From NCBI GenBank assembly GCA_033549305.1, contig JAWSUV010000022.1, positions 1 through 30,360 of the forward strand: a stretch of DNA of 30,360 bases. The letters are read 5' to 3'. How positions within the stretch are numbered: the stretch's first letter is position 1; the number at the start of each line of letters is the position of its first letter. Origin of the DNA: Anoxynatronum sp033549305 (GTDB lineage Bacteria > Bacillota > Clostridia > Peptostreptococcales > Tindalliaceae). The translations under genes and the position numbers were made by a program. Under the pieces are notes generated by a model. It worked only from the letters and a program-made list of their open reading frames with translations, ran no database searches and had not been told where the DNA came from. This document shows, piece by piece, positions 1 through 7,039 of the stretch.

Positions 1-902
1 ACAGTACCGTCCAGTGTTTTGGTCTGTTCTCCATCCCCCGCTCTGCGCACAATGATGGTCTGATCCGCCACATAAGAAGCGTCAAAAGCATGGAGAGGTT
101 GTCCAGTCTCCAGCATCACATAATTGGTCACGTCCACCACATTGTTGATAGGCCGAACGCCTGCCTGAATCAGTCGCTGCTGCATCCACTGGGGAGACTG
201 CTTCACGGTGATATTTTCAATGCGCCGGGCCACATACCGGCTGCAGCCTTCCGGATCATCGATGCGCATCCCGGCTTTGTCCAGCCAGTCGCTGCCTGCT
301 TCCATCAGCGATATCTCCGGCATTCTCATGGCCGTATTCAGGGTGGCTGCGGTTTCTCTGGCCATGCCGATCATGCTGAGGCAGTCAGGGCGGTTGGAGG
401 TAATTTCAAATTCAATGACCTGTTCGACCAGGGCAAGCACATCAATGAAACGGGCACCGGGATCGGCTTCATCCAGGATCCAGATCCCGTCCTTCATGCT
501 TTCCGGGATCAGGTGCTTGGGAACACCCAGTTCGTCATGAGAGCACATCATCCCCTGAGACATTTCTCCACGCAGGTCTTCCGCGACGATTGTCAGGCCG
601 TTAGGCAGTTCGGTACCGTCCAGCGCGATCGGAACGGTATCCCCTTCCCGGATGTTTGTGGCCCCGGTGACGATTTGCAGGGATTCTCCGCCGCCAATGT
701 CCACGCGAGCCACGACCAGTTTATCCGCATTGGAATGAGGGGTGATCGCAGTAATCCGGCCGATCACCAGCTTATCCAGTTTATCGCCCCACTCCCTGAT
801 TTCTTCCACTTTTGATCCGGACATGGTCATCCTGTCCGCCAGTTCCTGTGTGCCAATGTTAACGGCCACATAATCCTGCAGCCACTTCATGGGTACCAGC
901 AT
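1..902 (-). CDS. pheT: Phenylalanine--tRNA ligase beta subunit, N-terminal part (runs off left edge)
   Basis: Charges tRNA-Phe together with PheS as an alpha2-beta2 tetramer in the cytoplasm. About 300 residues are visible. They begin MLVPMKWLQDYV, carry the EMAP/OB-type tRNA-binding domain at about residues 40-150 (KLVIGRI, NADKLVVARVD, QIVTGATNI, DGTELPNG) and enter the B3/B4 editing region (EITSNRPDCLS; VVDVTNYVMLE). The family is about 800 residues long, so the catalytic-like and C-terminal anticodon-binding parts lie outside the window. The ATG at 900-902 follows AAGGAGGAATAAAT, a strong ribosome binding site. It lies 74 bases after pheS and shares its T-box-controlled transcript. Identity is certain. 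Confidence 0.96.
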   Translation of the reverse strand, partial: MLVPMKWLQDYVAVNIGTQELADRMTMSGSKVEEIREWGDKLDKLVIGRITAITPHSNADKLVVARVDIGGGESLQIVTGATNIREGDTVPIALDGTELPNGLTIVAEDLRGEMSQGMMCSHDELGVPKHLIPESMKDGIWILDEADPGARFIDVLALVEQVIEFEITSNRPDCLSMIGMARETAATLNTAMRMPEISLMEAGSDWLDKAGMRIDDPEGCSRYVARRIENITVKQSPQWMQQRLIQAGVRPINNVVDVTNYVMLETGQPLHAFDASYVADQTIIVRRAGDGEQTKTLDGT

Positions 903-976
903 GATTTATTCCTCCTTCATCTTTTTGAAACCGTCTCGCGGTTGTGTCTGTCATAGAACCCTCTTTTGGTATGGAA

Positions 977-1999
977 TTAGAATTGGGACAGAAAACGCAG
1001 ATCGTTTTCATACAGCAGCCGAATGTCATCGATCCCATATTTCTGCATGGCGATCCGGTCAATACCCATGCCAAAGGCCCATCCGCTGTATATCTCCGGG
1101 TCAATGCCACAGTTGCGCAGCACATTGGGATGCACCATGCCGGCGCCCAGGAGTTCAATCCAGCCGCTGCCCTTGCACATGCCGCAGCCTGTGCCCTGAC
1201 ACTTGAAACAGGTGACATCCACTTCCGCACTTGGCTCGGTAAAAGGAAAATAGTGGGGGCGGAATTTAATCTGGGTGTGTTCCCCGAAGAGGTGCCGGGC
1301 AAAGATTTCAAGACTGCCTTTCAGGTCTCCCAGGGTACTGCGCTTGTCTACCACCAGCCCTTCCAGCTGGTTAAACATGGGAGAATGGGTGGCATCAGGC
1401 GTATCATTGCGAAAGCAGCGCCCAGGTGAAATGACCCGGATGGGCGGTTTATTCTGCTTCATGGTTCTCACCTGTACCGGGGATGTCTGGGTGCGCAAAA
1501 TGACCTGCTCATTGATGTAAAAAGTGTCTGTCATTTCCCGGGAAGGATGGTTCGGCGGTGCATTGAGCATGTCAAAGTTATTCACCACTGTTTCCACTTC
1601 CGGTCCTTCCACCACACTGAATCCCATGCCGATGAACACTTCCTTCAGTTCATCCAGCGCCTGGGTGAGAGGATGCTTGGAGCCCTGCCCAAAAGGAGCG
1701 CCGGGCATGGTGATGTCAATGGTCTCATGGGCGATCCGGGCATCCATTTCCATGCGTCCGATCCGTTCCCGGGCTTTGTTCATGGCTGATTCCACCTGTT
1801 CCCGCACCTGGTTGGCCACCTGCCCCATGCGGGGACGTTCTTCCTTGGGCAGAGTGCCCATGCTTCGCAGGAGTTCCGTGAGGACTCCCTTTTTCCCCAG
1901 GTATTTTACCCGGAGGTTTTCCAGCTCTTTGGCCTCTTTCACTTCCGCCAGCGCTGCCGTTGCTTCTGTTTTCAGCTGTAACAATTTTTCTTCCATCAT
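977..1999 (-). CDS. pheS: Phenylalanine--tRNA ligase alpha subunit
   Basis: Catalytic subunit of the phenylalanyl-tRNA synthetase; 340 residues, normal for the family. Residues 1-90 form the N-terminal coiled-coil arm that contacts tRNA. The class II core follows: HPLTQ at about 109, DTFYI, LLRTQTSPVQVRTM-like motif 2 (here VILRTQTSP), GRCFRNDTPDATHSPMFNQLEG, and motif 3 GWAFGMGIDRIAM near the end. A CxxC-type insert (CFKCQGTGCGMCKGSG, about residues 261-276) sits before the last strand; such inserts occur in some clostridial PheS proteins. The start ATG at 1999 has GAAGGAAGGGAG upstream. It is the first gene after the Phe T-box and precedes pheT. Confidence 0.97.
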   Translation of the reverse strand: MMEEKLLQLKTEATAALAEVKEAKELENLRVKYLGKKGVLTELLRSMGTLPKEERPRMGQVANQVREQVESAMNKARERIGRMEMDARIAHETIDITMPGAPFGQGSKHPLTQALDELKEVFIGMGFSVVEGPEVETVVNNFDMLNAPPNHPSREMTDTFYINEQVILRTQTSPVQVRTMKQNKPPIRVISPGRCFRNDTPDATHSPMFNQLEGLVVDKRSTLGDLKGSLEIFARHLFGEHTQIKFRPHYFPFTEPSAEVDVTCFKCQGTGCGMCKGSGWIELLGAGMVHPNVLRNCGIDPEIYSGWAFGMGIDRIAMQKYGIDDIRLLYENDLRFLSQF

Positions 2000-2037
2000 C
2001 TATCGACTCCCTTCCTTCATCAATGATTTGCTGCAAT

Positions 2038-2064
2038 AAAAAAACCCTTCATCTCCATTAAGGG
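2038..2064 (-). terminator. T-box regulatory terminator upstream of pheS
   Basis: On the minus strand CCCTT (2060-2064) pairs with AAGGG (2045-2049) over a 10-base loop and is followed by seven Ts (2038-2044). It overlaps the place where the T-box antiterminator ends, as expected for the alternative structure formed when tRNA-Phe is charged. The stem is short, so its strength is uncertain. Confidence 0.75.
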
Positions 2065-2364
2065 ACGAAAGGTATTCCGCGGTACCACCCTTGTAACAGT
2101 CAGGTCCGGCTCTGCAATCAGGAACGCCGGCAGACAGTCTCTCTTCAGCCGTAACGTGGCTTTCCCGGCAACGCCTATCACTGTTTTCCCACCGCATGTT
2201 TCAGCGGCCCGGGCCAGGTTCAGCGCTGCTGCTCCAGAGTGAACTTCCACTGCCTTCAGGTTCAGATGCTTTCAGCCAAGGCACCTTTCTCTGGTGAACA
2301 TCCGGTCAGCGTACTCTCTCTTTCCTTGCTTTCATCATGATAAATGGATGACATCTGGTGATTC
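2038..2364 (-). promoter_or_regulatory. T-box riboswitch leader (phenylalanine) of pheST
   Basis: The leader senses uncharged tRNA-Phe and allows readthrough into pheS. The T-box core AAGGGTGGTACCGCGG is at 2077-2092 on the minus strand. Further upstream in the RNA are the AGAGA-containing stem I distal part (about 2291-2325) and a specifier loop with GAAGTTCACTC; the triplet TTC at 2241-2243 is the Phe codon, followed by A as is usual. It is about 327 bases from the predicted start site to the terminator Ts, typical for the class. The specifier agrees with the gene downstream. Confidence 0.93.
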
Positions 2365-2370
2365 GTCATG

Positions 2371-2399
2371 ATTATATCACAGGGTTTACAGTAAGACAA
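2371..2399 (-). promoter_or_regulatory. Sigma-A-type promoter of the pheST T-box leader
   Basis: TTGTCT (2394-2399), a 17-base spacer and a perfect TATAAT (2371-2376) on the minus strand. It stands just before the T-box RNA, so pheST has its own promoter in addition to any readthrough from rlmP. Confidence 0.85.
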
Positions 2400-2429
2400 G
2401 AACGAGGATGACAGAGGTTTGGTGACAGA

Positions 2430-3236
2430 TTATATTTCCAGCTTTTCACTCATATGAAACAGCAGGATGCTTCCTGCGATGGATGCATTCAGAGACTGGA
2501 GACGGCCTTTCATCGGTATGGTCACCCGATGGTCTACGCGTTCCAGAATCGTTTCGGCAATACCGTTGGCTTCGTTGCCAATGATCAGTGCAAGGGGCAG
2601 CTGGTAGGCTGCCTGATGATAGGAAATGCCTTCTTCCAGTGCAGCACCCACCAGAGACATGCCGGCTTCTTTCAACATCCGGCAGTCTGATGCTGCTTCC
2701 GACAGTTCAATCACCGGCAGGTGGAGTACCGCTCCCGTGGCAGCCCGGAGCGCTTTTGCACTGTATGGATCTGTGGTGCCGTGGGTCAGCAGGACACCGG
2801 TCGCTCCGGCGCCTTCCGCCGAGCGGATCAGCGTGCCAAGATTTCCCGGATCCTGGATCCGGTCCAGCACCAGCCAAAAACCCGCCGGGTGCTGCAATAA
2901 ATCCGCCAGAGCATACAGCGGTGTGGAAAACACTGCCATCAGTCCCTGGGGAGTTTCCGTATTCGAGAGCTTCTTCATCAGGCTGTTCGGTACCCGATAC
3001 CCGTTAACTGCCTGTTTTTCCATCATTTCCATCAGATCTCCGGAATGCTGCTGTGAGAAAAAGTGGTCGCTGACGATATAGAAGACAGGCCGCCATCCGG
3101 CTTCCGCCGCATCCCGCACGCCCCGAAGACCTTCAAGCACAAATTGCCGGTATTCCTGTCGGAATTTCCGTTGCTGAAGAGAGGCGATCAGCTTGCAGAT
3201 CGGGTTTTTCGGACTGGTGATGATTGTCAGCGGCAT
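2430..3236 (-). CDS. rlmP: SpoU/TrmH-family 23S rRNA 2'-O-ribose methyltransferase (RlmP/YsgA-like)
   Basis: SAM-dependent SPOUT enzyme that methylates a ribose of 23S rRNA. It has 268 residues: an N-terminal substrate-binding domain (ITSPKNPICKLIASL; FVLEGLRGVRDA) and a C-terminal knotted SpoU domain with WLVLDRIQDPGNLGTLIRSA, LIIGNEANGI and IPMKGRLQSLNASIAG, the three standard motifs. I chose the ATG at 3234-3236 because AAAAGGAGAATGAT precedes it; an in-frame start eight codons upstream lacks a site. In Bacillus subtilis the ysgA gene also sits directly upstream of pheS and its product was described as acting on the A-loop (RlmP), so the symbol rests on family plus position. Paralogues such as RlmB cannot be fully excluded. 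Confidence 0.85.
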   Translation of the reverse strand: MPLTIITSPKNPICKLIASLQQRKFRQEYRQFVLEGLRGVRDAAEAGWRPVFYIVSDHFFSQQHSGDLMEMMEKQAVNGYRVPNSLMKKLSNTETPQGLMAVFSTPLYALADLLQHPAGFWLVLDRIQDPGNLGTLIRSAEGAGATGVLLTHGTTDPYSAKALRAATGAVLHLPVIELSEAASDCRMLKEAGMSLVGAALEEGISYHQAAYQLPLALIIGNEANGIAETILERVDHRVTIPMKGRLQSLNASIAGSILLFHMSEKLEI

Positions 3237-3269
3237 ATCATTCTCCTTTTCACAATCCACTTTTTTGAA

Positions 3270-3920
3270 TTATACTTTTTCCTGCACCTTCTGCAGGTCT
3301 TCGTTCAGACCAACCACCACCAGCACGTCACCGCGTTTAACGACGGTATCAGCCAGGGGCGCAATATCAATGGCTTCTCCATGTTTGATGGCCAGAACGC
3401 TGATGCCGTGTTTCGCCCGTACATTGTTTTCAAGGAGTGTCTTTTCAATCCATTTGTCTGGTGCGGTGATTTCCATAATGCTGTAATCCGGTGCCAGTTC
3501 GATATAATCCAGGATATTCGTAGAGGTGAGATTATAGGCGAGGCGGACTCCCATGTCCCTTTCCGGAAAGATCACCCGGTCGGCTCCGATTTTATAAAGC
3601 ACTTTGGCATGCAGTTCATCCTGTGCTTTTGCCACCACATACTTCACGCCCAGCTCCTTCACCACCAGCGTCGCCATGATGGAAGCCTTGATCTCCGATC
3701 CGATGGCGATAATAGCCACGTCTATGTTCTTCATGCCCACTGCCCTCAAGGCGTGCTCATCTTTCACATTAATACTGGCTGAATGCGTCACATATTCGGA
3801 AATATTTTGAACAATTTCCGGGTCTTCATCGATGGCCAGCACATCATACCCGTTTTTATACAGCGTTTTTGCCACTGCAGAACCAAAGCGACCACAACCG
3901 ATAACGGCAAACTGTTTCAT
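3270..3920 (-). CDS. ktrA: Potassium channel regulatory RCK subunit KtrA/TrkA family
   Basis: Cytoplasmic gating ring of the Ktr potassium uptake system. Its 216 residues hold one RCK_N Rossmann domain with FAVIGCGRFGSAVA (GxGxxG nucleotide motif, residues 4-17) and AIDEDPE after beta-2, and one RCK_C domain (about 135-216; ISVLAIKHG, VVKRGDVLVVVG). RCK_C domains of this type can bind c-di-AMP, but that is family knowledge. The start at 3920 has AAAGGAAGAGATCA upstream; the in-frame start six codons earlier is less likely. It lies 53 bases after ktrB and 33 bases before rlmP, so the three probably share a transcript. Confidence 0.93.
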   Translation of the reverse strand: MKQFAVIGCGRFGSAVAKTLYKNGYDVLAIDEDPEIVQNISEYVTHSASINVKDEHALRAVGMKNIDVAIIAIGSEIKASIMATLVVKELGVKYVVAKAQDELHAKVLYKIGADRVIFPERDMGVRLAYNLTSTNILDYIELAPDYSIMEITAPDKWIEKTLLENNVRAKHGISVLAIKHGEAIDIAPLADTVVKRGDVLVVVGLNEDLQKVQEKV

Positions 3921-3973
3921 TGATCTCTTCCTTTCCATCGAACATGAGCGTTGTTAGAACAACCCTTCCCTTG

Positions 3974-5338
3974 TTATCCCACCAAAATCCGTTCATGTGG
4001 ATAATGGACCAGGTTTTTATACTGGCTTTGACGACTGGCCAGGGCAAAGGCAATGGTCAGTGTCCCCACCCTTCCGGTAAACATGGTGAAGATCAACAAT
4101 AACCTGGCAGGTATTCCCAGAAGCGGGGTAATCCCGGTGGACAGTCCGACAGTGCCGAAGGCGGAAGCCACTTCAAAAAGAATATCCAGAAACATAAAAT
4201 TGGGCTCCAGAATGGCCATGAGCATGGTGATCGCCACCAGCATATTGATGCCAATGACCAAAATGGTGATGGCCCGGTTGACAATGTCATAGGGTATCTT
4301 GCGTTGAAAGATTTCCACATTCTCTTTGCCCTGGATAACCGAAAAAGCCATGATCAGCATCACTCCGAAGGTAACCGTTTTAATGCCTCCTGCTGTGGAA
4401 GCCGGAGACCCGCCGATAAACATGAGGACAACCGTCCACAGCTTGGAGGCGGCGGTCAGGCTGCCAGTGTCAATGGTATTGAATCCAGCGGTGCGGGTGG
4501 TGAGAGACTGGAAAAACCCGGCCAGGATTTTACTGAATAGAGGCAGTTCACCCAAAGTGGCCGGATTATTCCATTCCAGCAACAGATATATACCCGTTCC
4601 GACAGCCAGCAGAAAACCCGTCATGACCAGCACCAGCTGGGTATGGAGCGCATACCGTCTGGTTTTGTAGTGACTCACCAGGTCCAGAATGACCGTAAAT
4701 CCGAGACCGCCAAAAATGATGAGCATCCCAATCGTCAGCGTCACCAGTGGATCATTCACATAGGGTGTCAGACTGAGGCCGTTCCCAATGAGATCAAATC
4801 CGGCGTTGCAGAAAGCGGAAACCGCGTGAAAGACCGCATATCCCAGTCCTGTCGCCATCCCATACTCCGGGACAAAACGCAGGGAAAGGATGAGTGCCCC
4901 CAGCAACTCCAGGGTAAAGGTAAGTGCCAGCATATACAGTGAAAACCGCACCACTCCGGAGAGAGTGGTCTGGCCCACCGCCTGCTGAATCACCAGCCGT
5001 TCCCGAAGCGTGATGCGCTTCCCCAGAATAACCGCAAACAGGGTCGCCATGGTCATGAAGCCGATCCCGCCAATTTGAATCAACAGTCCAATCACGGTTT
5101 TTCCAAAAATGGTCCAGTGCGTTCCCGTGTCCACCACCACAAGGCCGGTGACACACACAGCGGAAGTGGCTGTGAACAAGGCATTGACAAATCCGACAGA
5201 CTGGTTGTCCAGGGAGGCTGCCGGCAGGATCAGCAGAATCGTGCCAATGAAGATGGCACCGGCAAATCCCAAAACCAGGATGCGCGCGGGGGCCATGTGA
5301 TGTTTCGGAAGTTTAATGGAAAATGGTTTTTTTGTCAT
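3974..5338 (-). CDS. ktrB: Potassium uptake transmembrane subunit KtrB (TrkH/KtrB superfamily)
   Basis: Membrane pore of the KtrAB potassium/sodium-dependent uptake system, 454 residues. It has four repeated M1-P-M2 units, each with a selectivity-loop glycine: TATSAVCVTGL (about 60-70), HAVSAFCNAGFDL (about 170), GGSPASTAGGIKT (about 315) and SAFGTVGLSTGIT (about 400). GTVGLST is typical of KtrB. The start at 5338 has only AGGACGG upstream, a moderate site, but the protein begins with the expected short basic cytoplasmic tail. It is the first gene of the ktrB-ktrA-rlmP group. Complete and apparently functional, in contrast to the broken trkA/trkH remains at 9358-10367. Confidence 0.94.
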   Translation of the reverse strand: MTKKPFSIKLPKHHMAPARILVLGFAGAIFIGTILLILPAASLDNQSVGFVNALFTATSAVCVTGLVVVDTGTHWTIFGKTVIGLLIQIGGIGFMTMATLFAVILGKRITLRERLVIQQAVGQTTLSGVVRFSLYMLALTFTLELLGALILSLRFVPEYGMATGLGYAVFHAVSAFCNAGFDLIGNGLSLTPYVNDPLVTLTIGMLIIFGGLGFTVILDLVSHYKTRRYALHTQLVLVMTGFLLAVGTGIYLLLEWNNPATLGELPLFSKILAGFFQSLTTRTAGFNTIDTGSLTAASKLWTVVLMFIGGSPASTAGGIKTVTFGVMLIMAFSVIQGKENVEIFQRKIPYDIVNRAITILVIGINMLVAITMLMAILEPNFMFLDILFEVASAFGTVGLSTGITPLLGIPARLLLIFTMFTGRVGTLTIAFALASRQSQYKNLVHYPHERILVG

Positions 5339-5431
5339 CAGACCGTCCTATTCCGGTGAAGTTATTAGAGATGCCGCTATACAAGATCAAGCCCCTGCCT
5401 TTGAGGGTTATTCAAGCCATTGTTCAGCTTC

Positions 5432-5460
5432 ACTATATCAAATGTAACAGGCATTGAAAA
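5432..5460 (-). promoter_or_regulatory. Possible promoter of ktrB-ktrA
   Basis: TTTTCA (5455-5460), 17 bases, TATAGT (5432-5437) on the minus strand, about 94 bases before ktrB. The -35 match is weak. I looked in the leader for a ydaO-type c-di-AMP riboswitch, common before ktr genes, and saw no convincing match. Confidence 0.4.
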
Positions 5461-5489
5461 GAAGATAATAGCGGGATTCATACGGGAAT

Positions 5490-5519
5490 AAAGAAAACCC
5501 GCCATTCAGCATGTGGCAG
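5490..5519 (-). terminator. Likely terminator after rplT
   Basis: On the minus strand CTGCCA (5514-5519) pairs with TGGCGG (5499-5504), followed by GTTTTCTTT. It lies about 45 bases after the rplT stop. The stem is six pairs with one G-U, so moderate. Confidence 0.6.
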
Positions 5520-5563
5520 TGCCAAAAGACGGACTATTTCCGGAAAAAAGTGTGTCAATTCTG

Positions 5564-5923
5564 TTACGCGTTTAATTTTTTCTTTGATAAATCAACCAGC
5601 TGTGAAAATCCTTCCTTATCATGGATGGCCATTTCTGCCAGCATTTTACGGTTCATTTCAATGCCTGCCAGTTTGAGGCCATTCATGAAACGGGAATAGG
5701 ACAATCCGTTCAGACGGGCAGCCGCATTGATACGGGTAATCCAAAGTTTTCTGAAATCGCGTTTCTTCAGCTTTCGGCCTTTGTATGCATGGCTTAACGC
5801 CTTGATCACGGTTTGGTTAGCGGTTTTAAACAGTTTGCTGCGGGCGCCGCGGAACCCTTTCGCCAGTTTTAAAATTTTCTTGTGTTTTTTCTTGGCATTG
5901 ACTGCCTTCTTAATTCTTGCCAT
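5564..5923 (-). CDS. rplT: 50S ribosomal protein bL20
   Basis: Binds 23S rRNA early in large-subunit assembly and represses its own operon through the infC leader. 119 residues, the normal length, starting MARIKKAVNAKKKHKK, with GFRGARSKLFKTANQ, KLKKRDFRKLWITRINAAAR and the C-terminal globular part GLSYSRFMNGLKLAGIEMNRK that binds the leader in characterised relatives. Start ATG follows GAGGATTAATACACA. It is third in infC-rpmI-rplT, 38 bases after rpmI. Confidence 0.98.
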   Translation of the reverse strand: MARIKKAVNAKKKHKKILKLAKGFRGARSKLFKTANQTVIKALSHAYKGRKLKKRDFRKLWITRINAAARLNGLSYSRFMNGLKLAGIEMNRKMLAEMAIHDKEGFSQLVDLSKKKLNA

Positions 5924-5961
5924 TGTGTATTAATCCTCCTCTATCGACTATCAGTCTTCGC

Positions 5962-6153
5962 TTATTGAATCATCTGGCGGATCGCTTTCAGCTCGCCCTT
6001 GAATACGGTAGTGGCTTTACGCAGGTTGCGCTTACGCTTCGGTGACTTTTTGTTCAGGATATGGCTCTTATAGGCTTTAGCCCGTTTAATGAATCCTGAT
6101 TTTTTCTTTTTGAAGCGCTTGGCGGCACCACGATGAGTCTTCATTTTTGGCAT
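5962..6153 (-). CDS. rpmI: 50S ribosomal protein bL35
   Basis: Small basic large-subunit protein, 63 residues. It starts MPKMKTHRGAAKRFKKKKSG and has the lysine/arginine-rich HILNKKSPKRKRNLRK block typical of bL35. Start ATG follows AAGGAGGAAAACACA. It is the middle gene of infC-rpmI-rplT, 35 bases after infC. Confidence 0.97.
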   Translation of the reverse strand: MPKMKTHRGAAKRFKKKKSGFIKRAKAYKSHILNKKSPKRKRNLRKATTVFKGELKAIRQMIQ

Positions 6154-6188
6154 TGTGTTTTCCTCCTTGAGTACATGTTCGTCTTTAT

Positions 6189-6695
6189 TTATGCTTTGGG
6201 GGCGATGAACATAATCAGCTGCCGGCCTTCCATCTTGGCCGCTTTCTCAACATTCCCCGCTTCGTTCAGCATCTCTTTGAAAGTATCCATTACCCGTTGA
6301 CCCAGCCCAATGTTAGCCAACTGGCGTCCGCGAAAACGCAGGGTGACTTTCACTTTGTCTCCTGACTTCAAAAACTTGATGGCCTGGTTGGCCTTCACCT
6401 GCATGTCATGCTCGTCAATGTTGGGACTGAGACGGATTTCTTTAATATTGACCACTTTCTGGTTCTTCTTGGCTTCTTTTTCCTTCTTGGCCTGCTCATA
6501 CTTATACTTTCCATAGTCCATGATGCGGCAGACCGGCGGTTTGGCCATAGGAGCAATTTTTACCAGGTCCAGATTCTTATCGATCGCCATTTGCTGCGCA
6601 TCCTTGCCGGGAACAATCCCCAGCTGTTCGCCTTCCGCATCAATGAGTCTGACTTCCTTGTCCCTGATTTCTTCGTTGATTTGCAATTCTTTAAT
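6189..6695 (-). CDS. infC: Translation initiation factor IF-3 (AUU start)
   Basis: Binds the 30S subunit and checks start-codon choice. With the start at 6693-6695 it has 168 residues beginning (M)KELQINEEIRDKEVRLID, which matches the usual IF-3 N terminus (xxINEQIRxxEVRLID). The codon there is ATT, preceded by GGGAGG with a nine-base spacer (TGTCATACG). A TTG three codons in has no site at proper distance. AUU starts let IF-3 repress its own translation in well-studied bacteria. The N domain (KPPVCRIMDYGKYKYEQ), the lysine-rich linker and the C domain (IRLSPNIDEHDMQVK, KVKVTLRFRGRQ) are intact. Confidence 0.95.
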   Translation of the reverse strand: MKELQINEEIRDKEVRLIDAEGEQLGIVPGKDAQQMAIDKNLDLVKIAPMAKPPVCRIMDYGKYKYEQAKKEKEAKKNQKVVNIKEIRLSPNIDEHDMQVKANQAIKFLKSGDKVKVTLRFRGRQLANIGLGQRVMDTFKEMLNEAGNVEKAAKMEGRQLIMFIAPKA

Positions 6696-6934
6696 CGTAT
6701 GACACCTCCCTGAATGTGGTTGACGTTGCGACTATAAAAAGCGGATGGGTCAATGACCTATCCGCTTCTGTTTCACATACAATCTGCACTCATCTGACAG
6801 CGTCCGGCACGTCTTGCAATCACCCGAGGGATGGCGAGGACGTGTGTGCCGCATCAAAATGATCAGTCGATGGACCCTGTCGAGTCGCTGCCGCAGGGTG
6901 AGAAACGGATCGTTCTACTTGTTGTTCTTGACAA
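6696..6934 (-). promoter_or_regulatory. infC operon leader (bL20-type autoregulatory leader)
   Basis: A 240-base untranslated leader lies between a consensus promoter and infC. It ends with a strong intrinsic terminator (6736-6766) about 40 bases before the infC start. In Bacillus subtilis and relatives L20 binds such a leader and causes premature termination, which fits the arrangement here. I infer the L20 site from position and architecture; I did not fold or align the RNA. Confidence 0.7.
6736..6766 (-). terminator. Attenuator terminator in infC leader
   Basis: An 11-pair stem with a single G-U (AGCGGATAGGT on the minus strand against ACCCATCCGCT), a five-base loop and TTTTTATAG after it. 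It stands inside the leader upstream of infC rather than after a gene, which marks it as an attenuator. Confidence 0.88.
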
Positions 6935-6940
6935 TTAATG

Positions 6941-6969
6941 AGTATATCAGGTTCCACCATCGTTGTCAA
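6941..6969 (-). promoter_or_regulatory. Consensus promoter of infC-rpmI-rplT
   Basis: TTGACA (6964-6969), 17-base spacer, TATACT (6941-6946) on the minus strand. It lies about 70 bases after the thrS stop, so infC need not depend on thrS transcription. Confidence 0.9.
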
Positions 6970-7039
6970 CCTCTTTCCATTCGCGTCAGACAGCACTTCC
7001 ACACGTTCAACGCCTCATTCTGCGGCTGCTCGGTGCACT

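Noticed and set aside
2000..2250. Small minus-strand open frames inside the Phe T-box
   Set aside because: They lie in structured leader RNA with conserved T-box elements; no start site.
3063..3782. Open frame of 239 codons on the plus strand opposite rlmP/ktrA
   Set aside because: It crosses two well-supported genes of the other strand and shows no protein family.
5341..5500. c-di-AMP (ydaO) riboswitch before ktrB
   Set aside because: Expected for ktr genes, but I could not find the conserved core in the leader by eye.
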